Part shown: positions 11,470 to 26,227 of the stretch, piece after piece
Numbering within the stretch: the first letter of the stretch is position 1
Layout of the letters: each line of letters opens with the position of its first letter
NCBI GenBank assembly: GCA_963383645.1
Contig: OY726560.1
Span: 68,945,023-69,009,022 of the forward strand
Source of the DNA: Muscardinus avellanarius
Taxonomy: Eukaryota; Chordata; Mammalia; Rodentia; Gliridae
Length of the DNA stretch: 64,000 bases
Reading direction: 5' to 3'
Notes under the pieces: model-generated
Told to the model about the DNA's origin: nothing
Database searches by the model: none
The model's input: the letters and a program-made list of their open reading frames with translations, nothing else
Made by a program: the position numbers and the translations under genes

Positions 11470-12930
11470 TAGCTAAAACTTTTTTTTCTTGTTCAGTAAT
11501 TTTTAGACTTAGAGAAAAGTTATTACAGAAAAGATATTTTTTCACACTTCATTCAGCTTCCCTTAATGTTAACTCTTGATTTAACTGGAGTATAATAACC
11601 AAAACCGGGAATTAACATTGGTATAATACTATTAACCACATTGCACATTGTGTTCAAATTTTCCTATTTCCCCCACTGATGGTCCTTTTTTATTCTAGAA
11701 TCCAGCCCAGAATCCCCTATTGAATTTTCTGTCTGTGACTCCTTATCTCCCACAACAGTTTTTCAGCCTCTCCTCGTCTTTTGTGACCTTAATATTTTTG
11801 CAAAATATCTCAATTTGTGTTTCTCTGGTACTTTCTCATAGTTAGGTGGAAGAAATGCATTTTTATTTAAAAAATTGCAAAAACGATGTGCCCGTCTCTG
11901 GACATTGTATCCGGGGAAACATGTCTTATCACCAGGGGCATTAGTCACATGGCTCAAGTAGTCTCTACCAGATTTTTCCACTGTAAAGTTACCACCTTTC
12001 CCTTAGTAACAAAGACTGTTGGAAAATATAGTATGAGACTGTAAATATCTTGTTGCTCTTCAAATGATTGCCCACTGCCTTAGGCGCCACTGGCGCTTAT
12101 TTTCCACAACAAAATTCAGGCATTATTAATGTATTGGAATTTTTCCTTTCCCCCAAACTGTTTACTTATTTTATTATATATTTAATTCAGCATGGACTCA
12201 TAGATATTGATTTTATTCTGAGATACCTGATATTTGTATTAAAATTTTTGGCTCAAATCTTCCCAGTTGTGGCCATTGGGAGCTCTTTCTGGCTGGTTCT
12301 TGTGTCATTTTGATACACCTTCATCATTTTCAGTATTTTATTTTCTAGGACTTCAAGATGTTTCAGGTTTATCTTTCATGTCTCAGCTGGTAATTCATCA
12401 CATTCAAGAACCTTGGCTCTCTTTATTGGAAAACAGTATTTAGAAGCCAGGATTTAGATACTGGTTGTGCTTATTACTACTGGTGAATAACTACTTCTAA
12501 GTTTTTCTAGTAGAAAGAATTTGTTTGCTAACAAAAACACTCACTTCCATGTTCATTTCTGCATCAATCTGTATCTATGTGTTTGTGTGTCTGAGTTCAT
12601 ATTGATGCTGCTAATTTCCAGTGCGATGCCATGGAGTTCCTTCTAGATTCCAGCCTTCTTCCTGTCCATATTTGTAACTTCTTTTTCAATTACTGACTTC
12701 TGCTTCTCATTCATTACTTAATAATACCTTTACTTACTTGTTCAATCCTAGTGTACACATGAATTGGTTTCACAATTTCTAAGTCATACAGATGTGGAAG
12801 ATAGATCCACCAACTAGAGTATTCATGTAGAATTATCTGTCTATAGTCTTATATTTCATTAAGTAATGAATTGAAAAATTTTTGCTTTCTTAAACTCTGA
12901 TGCTCACCCTGTTGAACACATCTATTGGTA
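11470..12930. mobile_element. ancient L1-type repeat block (about 1.5 kb)
   Basis: Phrases in fixed order match a widespread old mammalian L1 (L1M-class) non-coding region as I recall it: cagcttcccttaatgttaac, aattaacattggtataatac, tttttccactgtaaagtta, ggccattgggagctctttct, ccatatttgtaacttctttt. The order is kept over more than 1 kb. Subfamily and orientation are not fixed. Confidence 0.55.
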
Positions 12931-15214
12931 TTTTTTTTACCTTGACTCATTTATATGATTCTTCATATACTCAAGATGGCAAATATTCTAATAAATATCT
13001 CATAAAAGCTGAGTATAAATGATTAAATAATTTTCCCTGAGGTTGAAGGGCAAAATGGACAGAAAGTCTGAGTTAGATCTTTGTGATTCCAAGTTAGATT
13101 CTCTGATTCTATGTGCTTTGCATTCTGACTGCTCAGATCCTAAGTGGGTAAGAACTGGCTCGTGGACTAGGTCCCTCCTGCTAAAGCCATTAGTAGCTAC
13201 TGCAGAATACTAGAAAGAAAATCAGTAAGAGAAGGAATACTGCAGAAATATCTGTTGTGCGACAGGCTGCTTCCTTTCATGAAAAGAGGCCGTGGGCATC
13301 ATGGTCTTTCACACAGAAAAAAAAAAATCAATTCTTGCGCTCTCAGAGTCATTAAAAATGCACAACTTGGAGCTGAGGAACCAGCGACAAAAGAAGAAAG
13401 ATACCTATTCTAAATGTATTTATTTTTTTAAAAACAGAAATAATAAATACTGAAAAATAGTGCAGTAGAAATCAGTGAGAATTTTACAAGAAACAGCATG
13501 ATTTTTTCAGTATTTAAAATGAGATTTTATATATCACATATTACTGCTATATAAATATGTTTTAAAGAGATTTGCACTAGTTAAATGAGTCATTGGGGAC
13601 TACACAATATCAGTTTTACTTTATGTATCTCTATCTCCATTTTCCGTTTTAAGAAGTTAGGGTTATCAGAATTATGGCTATTCAGATTCATAAAGTATAA
13701 ATATATATGTAGCCAACTTCAGCTCCTTAGTGGGATATTCTAAAGAAAGGTTAATTCCAGTCTCTCTTGCTATAAGCCATCATTTTGCTCTTCCATGTCT
13801 TCTGTAAACTCACTCTAAGATCAACACGATAGAGCAGAAATATGCTTATTCTTTTTTTTTGTATGTCTTAGCAATTTACATCCTTGAGAAATCAGGAGTT
13901 TACTTTGATTTATTTCTAAAAGCATAATTTGTATCTTTATTCCCCCTAAATCCTTCCTGAACCCTCTGAAATCTGCATCTGTGTTGGCCCTTTGCCAGCT
14001 GGACAGTAGGTCACATGCCTCTGCTGGATCTGACTTTTACTTAGCAAATCCCTCTTCAAGATTCCAAGATTTGGGTTGTCAGCCTTAGCATCCTGGCTTC
14101 ATACCCAGAAGAGCCAACGCATGGACACTTGCTGTGCCCGACCTGAGGAAACCAGCTCAGGACAGCCTCTTCAGCTGCTTTTTCATTGGCTTGGTTGACA
14201 TTCTGAAGTGTAATCTTGGGAGTGAGCCCAAAGGGATTTACATGTTTGCTCAAGAGTTGCACTTAAGTCTTTAATAAACACAAGCAGTCATAATTACAAA
14301 TTTTAAAAATTAAATAACTCACTACTACTATATAATTTAAACCAAGCCAGCAAACAGAGAGATTTGCTACTGTGGTAACCCAAAGAAAAGGTGACAGAAT
14401 AAAATTGATGTCTTTCAATTTTCTTGTTATACATCTTTTATCTTTTTGCTAACATTCTATGGTTTAAGTGTCTTTTCTACTAGATTAAGTACATTTCCTA
14501 ATGAGGAAATGGGAGCTAGTGAATTTTTCAGTTTTTTTTATAAAGACATTCATAGATTAAAAACTAAGCCTACAATGAGATTTGGTTATGGTATAGAGAG
14601 CTCATTGTATTTATAAGAGTACATTCTCACATAATAGTATTCCAGTAACCTAAATACTGTCCAAGGGTTGCTATGTATTCTTAAAAAAAAAAAAAAGACA
14701 AGGTCAGTACTCTATCCTCAAAATAATGCGCACACTCATTGTGAGTTGGAAGTCCCAGGAGCAAGCGGGGTCTCCTCAAATCTTTTCTCTTTTTCCTTGC
14801 CTCATTCCCTCTCCCAATAATTTCCCCAGACTTAATCATCTATAATCCCCCCCCCAAATGCCATATGTCTTTTATCTTTCTGCTCACATAAGCCCCCAAC
14901 CCACTCCTGTCTGGTTTTGCATGGCCAGATCCCTTCACGCCTTCAGATTGCAGAGACATCCTTTTGCAGGGTTGTCTAAGAACCTTCGTCCAGGAGCCTG
15001 CGCTGTGTTCTCATTGGAAGTGTTTGTCGTATTCATGACTTACCTGGAAGTCAGGAAACAGATCCCTTTGAAATTAAAAGTTCCAAACTGTTTTAACTTC
15101 TGAACTTCCTCATCCTATAGACAGATACTATTAACACCAACAAGCTCTCTGTCTAGCACAGGCTATCTAAATCCACATCACTTGACTTTTGTGGGGTTTT
15201 TGTTTGTTTGTTTG

Positions 15215-15398
15215 TTTTTGGTACTGGAAATCGAACCTAGGGGCATTCTACCTCTGAGCTACACCCCCAGCCCTACTTTATTTTGAAACAGGGTCATGCT
15301 AAGTTGCTGAGGGCCTAAGTTGCTGAACCTGTGATCCTTCTGTCTCAGACTTTCAAGTGCTAGGATTACAGGCATGCACTACCAGACCCCGCTTGGCT
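15215..15398 (-). mobile_element. B1-dID SINE
   Basis: (TTTG)n tail, then ggtactggaaatcgaacctag; ends accagaccccgcttggc. Antisense copy. Confidence 0.9.
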
Positions 15399-15654
15399 TT
15401 TGTTTTTATAAATTGCAATTGTTTCTGTGGGAGTTCGTCTCTGCCCTAGTTTGATCAAACTGCATAAAATTCATTTTCCTTTTTTCATTGTTTGCTTATT
15501 TCTTATGCAAGTGTGTGGTTGAACCTGACCACCTGGGATCTGGGCAGGCTCCCTGGCTCGGCTGCTGATAACAGTTATGCATCTGGAAAAGTGCCCATCA
15601 CATCCGGGCACCTGTAAGACACCTGATATGTGAACAAAAGAAGCTTCCAATTCA

Positions 15655-15807
<153 letters not shown>

Positions 15808-16950
15808 TCAGACCCCACCAGTTTCCAGTTGGCTCTTTGAGACAGTTTGGACTTTTAATTTCTGACTCAGAATTAGCCAAAATCAAAGTGTCTAGACAAT
15901 GAGCTACTGATTTTTCTTCCTGAAACATCCATTTAAAAAAAGGTTACAGAGGCCCATTCCTGAGTTCCTAAGTTAAGAATTTAAATTGGAAACAAACCTA
16001 TAATGAACTCAAAGAGAGCTTATCCATAGAAAATTAAATAACCAGAACTATAAGTTTTATTATTAGCTATTGTTCTTTACTAATATCTTATGTAATTTAG
16101 GAGAAATGACTTCTTAATTTTAAGTTCATTTCTATTTATTGATAGATAATAGATTTATGTTTATGCACAAATATCTTAGAAAAATAAATAGTGAAATTAC
16201 TGTTCAGTAAGGTCAGATTTGACTTAAAAAAATTGTGTCTTGGACCCAATCTAAAGGAGTACTTGTAAAAGTTTCAAAAGGAACTTTAATATATGGAAAC
16301 TAAATGCCTAGAGCTCTACAAACATAATCAGAAATCAGGGACTGGTATGCTTTGTTCTTTTCCTTATCTTTAAGCCTTTTTATGTTTTTCTACATTTTCC
16401 TCTAGTACTCCTTAAAGCCTGTGTTCAGTTATTAATATTTTCAGGTGTTCTCTGAATAGGTTTCTTAGGAGTAGCTTTTTGTATACAGTTCATAAAAGTG
16501 CTCATTAAATTTAGATGTTTTCCCTAAAGCTTATGTTGGTGGATTTTGTTTTACTTTTTTTTTTTTTTTACTTGAAAGACTGATGAATCTTTTCCCCATT
16601 CTTGCGTTGACCCCCTGTGGTTTGGTGTCTACTCATGTATTTTGCTAGATCTGTCCAATATTTTCTCCTAAGAATAGCAGTAATAAATAACAATTTAATT
16701 GCTTCTATGTGAGGAATGTCTAACTCATTATCTTTGGTTATGAGGTTGTAACACAGAACTCCAATACATTGGCATATTTTGATACCGATAAATTAAGAAA
16801 AAGAGAAGAAGGTGATTTCAAACATTATTGTTGTAATGTTAGAAAATTTGATAAAATAGCACTATATTATATACAATATTTAATATAAGTTTATTAATAT
16901 AAATACAAATAAGATATATAAATAAAATATATAAATATTGAATATACATT

Positions 16951-17121
16951 TGTGGTATTGGGGATTGAATGCAATGGCTTCCTATCACTGAGATATACCC
17001 CAGCCCTTTTTATTTTGAAACAGGGTCTCCCTACATTCTTGAGGCTGGCCTTGAACCCACTATCCTCCTGTCTCAGTCTCCCAAGTACTGGGATTACAAG
17101 CATGCACTACTGGTGCCCAGC
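16951..17121 (-). mobile_element. B1-dID SINE
   Basis: tgtggtattggggattgaatg...ctggtgcccagc; antisense copy. Confidence 0.88.
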
Positions 17122-17692
17122 GACATCCAGCTATGACTTTATCACTACACATAACCACATTTTAAGCAGAAGCATGTTTGGTTTCATTGGCTGTTAAATG
17201 ACTTGGAAAGCATCGTGGAGCCATGCTTTATCCTTATCACCATTACAGGTCCTCATTACCATTGCGAAGAATTCTTCCAAAAGCCTTAATAGCACATGCT
17301 CAGATGGGCTAAAGTTTTATGATTATCTTCTATAGGTACATATTTTTCAGATATATTTAGTATGTGAGTCTTACAGCGATGCATTTTTGTCCAACGTGCA
17401 CACACATGCTACAGAACTGTCAGTGCCGATGAAGGCTTAGCAGTGTAACTGACAGTTCAAGTCTGAAAAATCAATTTTCTACAAAGCATTTAATTGCCTG
17501 CCTACTCAATAGACCACAACCTTTTCTCCTTGGTAAGGTTTCCTCAACTCCAATTGTAAGTCGTTATTGATTTTAGCATTTTATAGTAGATAATACTCAT
17601 CACACCAGCTGAAGGACACCAAGAAAAAAAAAATCTTTCCTTTTTCCAATCATGCTGAAACACATTTCTAATAAAGCATGATTTTCTCTACT

Positions 17693-17693
<1 letters not shown>

Positions 17694-17776
<83 letters not shown>
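17694..17776. repeat. (CT)n(CA)n compound microsatellite
   Basis: About 20 CT units switch directly to about 20 CA units with no spacer. Confidence 0.97.
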
Positions 17777-17778
<2 letters not shown>

Positions 17779-18066
17779 TGGGGTCTGTAACAGGCAAACT
17801 ATACTTTTAATTTATTTTAAGAATAATTTTAAACTGATTTATTTCTCCCTCCTCAAGTAGTAGTAGTGCAGCAAGTTATCTGCCAGAGATGTAAAAATAT
17901 TTTACTCTGCTCTGTAGCCAGTAACAAGCTCTGTCAGAGTACCTTGAAACCTCATCTCTTTAGAACCAATCATACATCCCCTGACAGAAAAATCCACCCT
18001 CAAGTGGATATGAATATTTTCTTTCCTCAGAATATACAAAAAGGATGGCTGCCTGTTGTGTGTTTT

Positions 18067-18184
18067 ACCAGGGGCATTCTACCTCTGAGCTATACCCCTA
18101 GCCCTATTTTAGTTTTTCCTATGAAACAGGGTCTCACTAAGTTACTGAGGCTGGTCTCAAACCTGTGATGCTCCTGTCTCAGAC
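18067..18184 (-). mobile_element. B1-dID SINE fragment
   Basis: Antisense copy truncated at both ends: caggggcattctacctctga through gatgctcctgtctcaga. Confidence 0.85.
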
Positions 18185-18924
18185 AGCACATGATTAACAC
18201 TGAATATTCCAATTAGATCCCAAAACTAATTTGAATTTTTTAAGTGACAAACTTTGAAAGTGACATCCATGTAAATATTGTAAATATGTCTGTATTCGAT
18301 TCAGGGTTGATGGGCCCTACAGAGTCCTACTATGTCCACTCATAGCATCACACAATTCCATTACCCTAAATTAATCACATTAACACAAGCCTAGCAGTAA
18401 GCTCTCTACTTTGTTATCAATAGACCATTATTTGCCTCATCACTTTTTACCTTCTCTCAGCTCTCAATCTGAAATCTAGTGGAAAAATTCAGCATTTGCA
18501 AGAAACATTTTGATTCTGGCGTTCTGTGAAAGACTCTAGGTCCAGAAAGTGGCACAGAGTTTTGCAATGATGTACGAATGTATACTCAGAGTTAGGTTTT
18601 ACAAGTGATCCTTTGATTTTATAGATGCTTTTGATGACCAGAGACTCATCTGGAAACCTTGGGCAATAGAAGTGAAGGAGCAGTCTGAAAGCCAAGAGCT
18701 CTAAGCAAATTCCATTCAATATGAGGCTTCTTGCCTGACCACCCAAATCTCCTTTCCAGAATAATCTCTGTTTTCAATTGGACATTTAAAGTTTAGAAAA
18801 AGCTGTGTTTGTATCTCACCTGGAAAATACCAACCTTTGAAATTTTCAGCTCCTTCTAGCTGCTAGGTTATCCAAAAAATTCACACAACTATTTCCCTAG
18901 GAGTGTCTCATGTCCCCCCCCTCC

Positions 18925-18982
18925 ACACACGCATGCACGCATGCATGCACACAAGCTCGTGCGCACACGCTCACTTATACAT
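18925..18982. repeat. alternating purine-pyrimidine tract
   Basis: Irregular CA/CG/TG alternation (acgcatgcacgcatgcatgc) adjoins an antisense SINE and is a potential Z-DNA former. Confidence 0.7.
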
Positions 18983-18985
18983 ACG

Positions 18986-19179
18986 TTTTGATAGTGGGGA
19001 TTGAACCAAGGGGCATTCTACCTCTGAGCTACACCCCAGCCCTTTGCTGCTGAAGAGTGTTTTTCTAGATTGTCCAGAGTCTCACTATCTTACTGAGGCT
19101 GTCCACGGACCTGAGGTCCTCCTGTCTCAGCCTCCCAAGTAATGGAATTACAAGCATGTACTAACTACCACACTTGGCT
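18986..19179 (-). mobile_element. B1-dID SINE
   Basis: gatagtggggattgaaccaag...ctaccacacttggct; antisense copy. Confidence 0.9.
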
Positions 19180-19590
19180 ACACAAAGATAATAAAACAAA
19201 AGCACAAAATTCACAGAGAGTACTATTTGTATTTCATAAAAAAGGCAAATAAAGTCACTAAAGAAAATTGTCCCATAATTTCAGTAATAAGAAGAGTCCG
19301 AGTAGTGGCTTTGCCCCATACTGTTGGGGAAGCGCACTAGATAGAGTGGTAAAATTATATAGAAATTGCTAATTTCCCATAGAAAGAAAAGTCAATATAT
19401 CTGTGATTATAATTAACAAATATTTTGGACATACTTTGCGCTGAGAATAGATCCTAAATCACTCGGGTAGTTCGCATAGCTTTAATATGATAAATGTAAC
19501 CTCTAGCTAATAGGTCCAATTTGAAAGATTCTTTGATTTAGCAATTCTGTGGAAGAAATACAAAGAAGTACTTTCTTATTCATTTGATGA

Positions 19591-19808
19591 TTTATTTATT
19601 TATTTATTGTGGATTTGCGGATGGAACCCAGGGGCATTTGACCTCCGAGCTACACCCCCTGCCCTAATTTTTATTCTTTATTTTGAAACAGGGTCTCACT
19701 AAGTTGCAGAGGGCCTCACTAAGTAGCTGAGGCTGGCCGTGAACTGCGATCCTCCAGTCTCAGCCTCCCAAATGCTGGGATTACAAGCATGTGCCACCAT
19801 GCCTGGCT
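19591..19808 (-). mobile_element. B1-dID SINE with (ATTT)n tail
   Basis: TTTA units (19591-19608) stand in place of poly(T), followed by ggatttgcggatggaaccc and ending ccaccatgcctggct. Confidence 0.9.
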
Positions 19809-20429
19809 TCATTTTATAAAAAGTGTTCCTACTTTGTATCCATGAGTACCATTAGGTGCTGGCAGAAGTGGATTTACTGAAAAGTGTTGGGTTTCAAGGG
19901 CCCTTACATGTGTGGATTCTTTTCCAGGTTCTGGGAGGGGCCCTGCTGTGTGTTCACACAGCCACATGCTTTTACAAATTTGCAAAAACAAAATTATTTA
20001 ACTCCAAATGTTCAGGTAACTGCCTTCTTTACATCCCAGCCTCTGGTGGGTACTGTTTAAGTGGCTGCTGGTTATGTCTGGATCGAAGCTAAAAATTGGG
20101 TTAGGATGCATTCAGGATAGGTTTACTGGGCCTGTGATATGCCTCACAGTTCCGTCCACTTATACGCAGGTCATGGTAGTATTCTGGTGTAAGAATGGCT
20201 TCCAGAACATTCCCATTGCCACTGCACAGTCATCCCATGTTGAAAAGGAGGTGCAGGGTCAGAGGATGTGACGCAGGGTCAAAGTTTGTGATCCCATATC
20301 CTGGGCCTTCGGGACTGGGAAGTAGGTGTGGTGGAGAAGAAAGAGGTTGGAAATGTATAGCCAAACTCTGCTCTGTGTTTGGCTATCATCTGAACATTAA
20401 TTATGTTTCATATGGAAGGAATATTAGAG

Positions 20430-20878
20430 TATTTTTTTATTAATTTACTGGTACAGTGTAATCATATATCATTATGAGGATCAGGATGACAGAGGCACAC
20501 ATCACTCATCTGGCCCTCCCCCAATTCCCAACCCCTCCCCTCCCCCTCCCTCCTTCTCGTGTTTGGTTTATGACTAACTTGGGTAAGTTTGTGAATGTAC
20601 CTCATGTACGTTGGGGAGCTCCCCTTCCCCCTCCCATTTCCCTCAGGTCACCTTCTTTACTCATCTAAGGTTTCTCCTTCTTTGTCTAGAGTCCTTCCTA
20701 TGTCCCATTTTCTCTCTAGCTATCACATATTAGAAAGAACATCCAATTTTTCACTTTTTGTGACTGGCTAATTTCACTTAGCATAATGTTCTTCAGTTCC
20801 ATCCATTTCCCTGCAAATGACATAATTTTGTTCTTCTTTATGGCTGAGTAAAATTTTATTGTGTACATTCAGAGAGGT
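20430..20878 (-). mobile_element. L1 3' UTR/3'-end fragment
   Basis: Read on the minus strand it contains gcca taaagaag...caaaat...gtcatttgcagggaaatgga, then a G-rich polypurine tract (20517-20554), the order found at L1 3' ends. It is truncated upstream. Confidence 0.75.
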
Positions 20879-23800
20879 TTTTTAAATTTCAGAATAATTT
20901 AAAAATTTATAAGATGTTAGTAATAATCCATTTTATGTCTAAAGGCTTTTTTAAACTCAGTAATTTAAATTTCATCAGCCATGCTAGAGAAAAATAGACT
21001 AATTTTCCTATTCTCTCTATAGAAAAGTGTATTACAAAATTGTTATAATTTGAAAAGACAATCAGAAGCAACGTAACTAAAAATTATGGGGGAAAAGGGA
21101 TAGAAATGGGTCAGCAATAAAATAATAAAACATTATTTCTCTAGACTTTGTAATGCTTCCATGTATTCAAATTTTAAGCTTTGTAATTTTTTTTTTGGTA
21201 TTCTGAATAAATAGGAACTTTATTTCTTTTTTACTTGATAATTTTCTATTCTTTTTCTTAAAGAGGACACTTTAACTTCAAATCCCAGTCTCCATCATTC
21301 CAGGGAATTGGGGACCAAATGGTGAACAAAACCAACTTCCATTCCTTTTGGTAACCAAATTTTAGTGAGAAGAAAAATAAAATAAACATAGTTTCACTGG
21401 GGATAAGTTATCCAGAAAATTAATTTTATGGCAGAACATAAAATGGTACGAACAGAGGATGGAATGGCAGATGGAGGTGCAGCTTTTGTGAAACAAAACT
21501 TATTTCAGGAAGAACAGATGCAAAGGCCCTGAGTTTTAATACCTGTTTATTCTGCTCCCAAACATGTATGGAGCTCAATATACTGGCACACACAGAAAGA
21601 AGGCACTAGGTTATGAAAGCAGCCTGGGCCCCAATATGCCAGGCTTTGGGGGTCAGGGTTTAGGAATAAGTGGAATTCTTGTTTATTTCTTTGGTTGACA
21701 TGAAAAGAATGATTTGTTAAGCTAATTAACTAAGTGCCCAACCTTAGCATCCTATCAATACTGTCATCAAAGCACCTTCAGTTGCTTTTCAACGGTAACA
21801 TTTGCAAAAGCAAGCTCCCACCCTAGTGCGCAAGACGTCCCACACCATCTTCCACCCCACTTCCTCAGTATACCCAACCTACAACCGTGATCTCTGTGTG
21901 GTCAATATCTTGGTACCATTACACAAAACTCGCTCCAGTCTAGACTGTGTGTCCAATTTTATTTGTTTTCCACTCCTTCTGCTGGCAATAGGGGTCTCAC
22001 AATCAGAGGCAGGGGTTGGGGACCATCTTGTGAGGCCTTGGCCAGGTTAATTCTACTCTCTCAGCCTCCATTCCTCGTGTGTGAGGTGAGACTGACTCAA
22101 TAAAGTGCCACAGCCTCACCTAAAGGAATATGTGGCTGCTCAGCCATACCTGTGCTAATGCCACTTCTCTCTTTCTTTGCAATTGAGTTCACACTATAGT
22201 GTGCCTTTATATGAGCCTCCTTATTATGGATAACATGTTATTTTTCAAATCTGGAGGGCATGAATTGTAAATCCCATATGGCATATTGCTAGAAACTTTG
22301 ATGTTTTGCTTGGTAGCTAATCATCACGTTGCCATCATTGGGACAGTCTCAGAGAGTTTTATAACTAGTGGAGGAAGCTTAATCAGATCTGTTTATAACC
22401 TGACAGATTAAGAAAAATACATGAAATACTGAAGTATTGAAGATCTTTGAATTTGTAGCCCCAATTTGCCATAAATATTACACAGATGCTAAGGTTAAAA
22501 AATAGTAGCTAACTGAAAACAGTAAATGCAACCTTTAGTAATGCTTGCTTTGTTTTTTATTCCCTCACATTTAAAAAATCTAGAGTGGGACTGAGCTTTA
22601 AGTTTGAGTATTTCTATTGTTTTTCTTAAAAACGTTACACACTCATTTGGAACTAAAAACTATGCTTTAAAATAAAATCCATTGCCATCATTGAATTCAC
22701 AGATAAATGTTGATAATTCAATAGTTACTTAAAGGATGATTTTTTAGAATGCTTTTGAGCATTAATGATGTCATTGAATCACTTGGATAAATATGATCTT
22801 TTTGGTGTGTTATTTATAATTAGCAAAATAATGTACTCTTTGAGTAATATGGTACTTAGAAAACACATACCCAAAGTCTAAGGATACATGACAAGGTTTT
22901 CTGAGCTTAAGGGACCATGTGCTAAACAGTAGGTCTGACTAAGGAAATGCACTAGAGACAAATAACTCCTTGACAATCTATATAAACTAGCTAATCACGG
23001 GAGTCATACTGACTCACTTCTACTAATCTGGAAGCTAATTCTATTTTATATTAGGTAAATATAAAGGGAGAAGAGCATTTGCTGACAACAATGATATGAG
23101 TTTTGGCTTGATAGAGAATTTTGCAACCTGATCACAGCTGATTTCTTCATAACTATGGTGCTGCCTTTAGTCATGGAAACAAGAGAGAGAAAATTGCCTT
23201 AGTCCACCTGCATCCTGCAGAGTCTATATATATTAGGACAGACTGAGGAACCTATTATTTTGATAATATACTTCATGTGAATCACATGCCTTTATATAGC
23301 TATAGATTTATATTTAGAATCTTACAGATTTAGATCTTAGAACATGAAATCATTTCTTCTATAAGAGCCTTCCTTACTCCTCCTTTAATTAAAAGCTAGG
23401 TCATTATCTTTGTTCAAGTGACTATTGTGAGCAAGTTATTAGGAATCTCATCAACTGGTTTTCTGTGATACTCTATTAAGCTGAAGCTACCTGGGCAGCA
23501 CTCAGGATTTCAAGAATAATGGCTACCAACTTCGGTCTCAGGAGAATGGCGAGGGTGCAGCAATCTGGACATCAGCAGACATTGCTGATATTTGCACACC
23601 ACACTTTGATACACAGAAGTTCCAAGATACTGCTGATTGTCTGATTTACACAGTTCAGAGCATCATTCCAATTGTCCTGGGAAGCCTACGGCAGATTAGT
23701 TTCAACAATCTTTGAACTAAAGATATATTGGAAAGATGTATGTGATTTTGTAAAGCGTCCAGATACATTTAGCTTTTCCTGTGGTCTCATTTTATTCATC

Positions 23801-24402
23801 TATAATTTAAAAGGCATCCATGAAATAGATGTGTTAGAAATTCACTGACCCTAAGGAGAAAGAACAGAAATGAGACATGGGAATTACTGAATTAGAAATG
23901 TGTTGTGCAAGGATTTAAAAAAAAAAAACTCTCAGCCTTTCCATTAAAACAAACAAACAAACAAACAAACAAAAAAAAAAAAACAAAAAAAAACCTCCCC
24001 AGAGCAGCAGGTGTGGTCAGGATTAAAATTATTGCTTTCCAAAAATCTCTAACGATTTGTGGCTACCTGCTATATTTCATTTCTAGAGTGAAGAATTTTA
24101 TAACCTGCCAAGTTATCGGGTTAAACTCATCCATTAAGAGTTCAGTGCATGTGCCTGTGAGGTCCTGTGTGTTAATGTGTCTATTACACGTGACGCTTAC
24201 TAATTTCATCTTTCTTACAACCTTTCAGATCTCTGTCTCTAGCAGCACTGTTGATACCATCTTCTTCCTCCACTTGTACAACATCCTCGCTCCTTCCTGT
24301 CTTGCCTCTTCCCATCCGTCTTCCTCTATACTAAAAGCACTCTTTTTAAAGCAAATAAAAATGCAAATATTGAAGTGGTCTTCCTTCTTTTTATCCCCTC
24401 TT

Positions 24403-24583
24403 TTGGTGGTACTAAGGATTGAACCCAGGAGCATTCTATCTCTGAGCCACAACCCCAGCCCTATTTTATTTTATATTTTAGAATTTGAAACAGGGTGTCA
24501 CTAAATTGCTGAGGCTCTTTCTCGGACCTGCAATCCTCCAGTCTCAGCCTCCCAAGTACTGGGATCATAGATGTGCCCCTGAC
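24403..24583 (-). mobile_element. B1-dID SINE
   Basis: ggtggtactaaggattgaaccc...gggatcatagatgtgcccctg; antisense copy. Confidence 0.88.
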
Positions 24584-24819
24584 TCCCTTGTCTCACCATG
24601 AAATACAAGGTTTTCCCAGTATTGTATGTGAGTTTCCTGACTTCTACGCCATGCTTTAACTGTGATGTTTATCATTCTTGGCAATCACCCAGTCACAGTG
24701 TTCTCATATGCTGCTCTCTCCTTATATGACCTCACAGGCCCTGGTTTGAATCACATTTCAGACCTCTAGTCATCCCACATTATACTCGTCTAGAAGGTGT
24801 AGGATGGACATTGGAGGGA

Positions 24820-25070
24820 TCCTCCTGATAGGGTCCTGGTTTTGCTAATAGTTATGTGACACTGAGCAAGTTACTTACACTCTCAAATTGTATTTCCTTC
24901 TCTGTAAACTGGATTTAGGAATAGTAATATTATCCCTGAGTGTTAAGAACTGCATGTTTGACACTTGGCACAGGGTATACAGCACAGCATGTTGTGTATT
25001 CTCAACAAATATTAGCAAGTGTTTTTAGTATTACCCCTGTCATCACTAATAGACTGGACTGGTATCTGTA
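24820..25070 (+). mobile_element. MIR-like remnant
   Basis: tagttatgtgacactgagcaagttacttac...ctctgtaaactgg...acacttggcacagggtata follows the MIR core and 3' order. Confidence 0.7.
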
Positions 25071-25560
25071 TTGATTGTAGCATTTATAGACCCTAGCCTA
25101 TTTCCTGGAATCCAGTAAATATTCAATATATACTTATTAGAAATTATATGCATTTCTAATATTGTCAATAGTTATTATATGTATACTTTAAAATATGAGA
25201 TTTCTGCCCTTCCCATCTATTTTCTCAAGAAGTGTTCACTTAAGGAATACATTTAATAAAGTGATAAATATGTTGAAGATACAATAAACACCAGAAAAAA
25301 ATCAATTGCAGATTTTTTATGGCTTATATAAGCAGGACATGAATTTTCTTTCATAACCAATGGCTTGTATTTCCCTTTCTCTGGACTTGGTCATTGCTCA
25401 TAACACATCTGCTAGTTAACAATTCTGAATGAGTTTTGGTAATACTTGGAAACCATATAGTATATTGATTAAGTAGTCCTAATCTTAACTCTACTAATTA
25501 TTATACCATCAAAAATTTCCACTTATTATTAATCAATTTTTCTGAATTATAACACTTTTT

Positions 25561-25763
25561 TTGTGTGTGTGTGGTACTGGGAATTAAACGCAGAGGCATT
25601 CTACCTCTGAGCTACACTCCCAGCCCTGTTTCTGTTCTTTATTTTGAGACAAGGTCTCACTAAGTTGCAGATGGTCACACTATGAAGCTAAGGCTGGTTT
25701 CGAACCTGCGATCCTCAGCTTCCCACATACTGGGATTACTAGGGTGTGCCACCATGCCCAGCT
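25561..25763 (-). mobile_element. B1-dID SINE
   Basis: gtgtggtactgggaattaaac...ccaccatgcccagct; antisense copy. Confidence 0.9.
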
Positions 25764-26227
25764 TCTGAGTTAGAATACTTTTGAAACTTCACAAGAGTCT
25801 GTTCTTGAATATTGTCAAAATGACAAATCTTGACTACATTATCTTTTGTATCTTACCTATCTGAATTTGAAAAGTATGTATCAACTCCTTTGAATTAAAC
25901 ACTCAACCCTCTTTCTCCTATTCTAATTATTAAATTGCCACCACCTAGTGTGGCCGCCTGTCTTCTCAGCTTGGCTCCATTGTGAGATAAGGGCAGGCAG
26001 GTGGGTGCAGCACAGAGCTTGGCACACAGCAATTTTCCACAGGCAGATTCTTTTCCACCAGTCAACAAATAAATACATAAACAAATGCCGACACCTGACT
26101 TTTTTCAATTTTAAATATTTGCCTTTAACACGTGCTCTTGGTCTTTGATCCTAGAACAGAAAATACCCACCTTTGAATTCAAGGGGAACTGTTCTGCTGC
26201 TCTTGAAAGACTGACTTTCTTTTCTAA

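Noticed and set aside
14056..14262. Possible processed pseudogene on the minus strand
   Set aside because: Frames shift and no parent protein was recognised; equally likely to be an old repeat.
23905..24504. 199-residue plus-strand ORF
   Set aside because: It starts in an A/AAAC-rich tract and ends in an antisense SINE; no protein-like composition.
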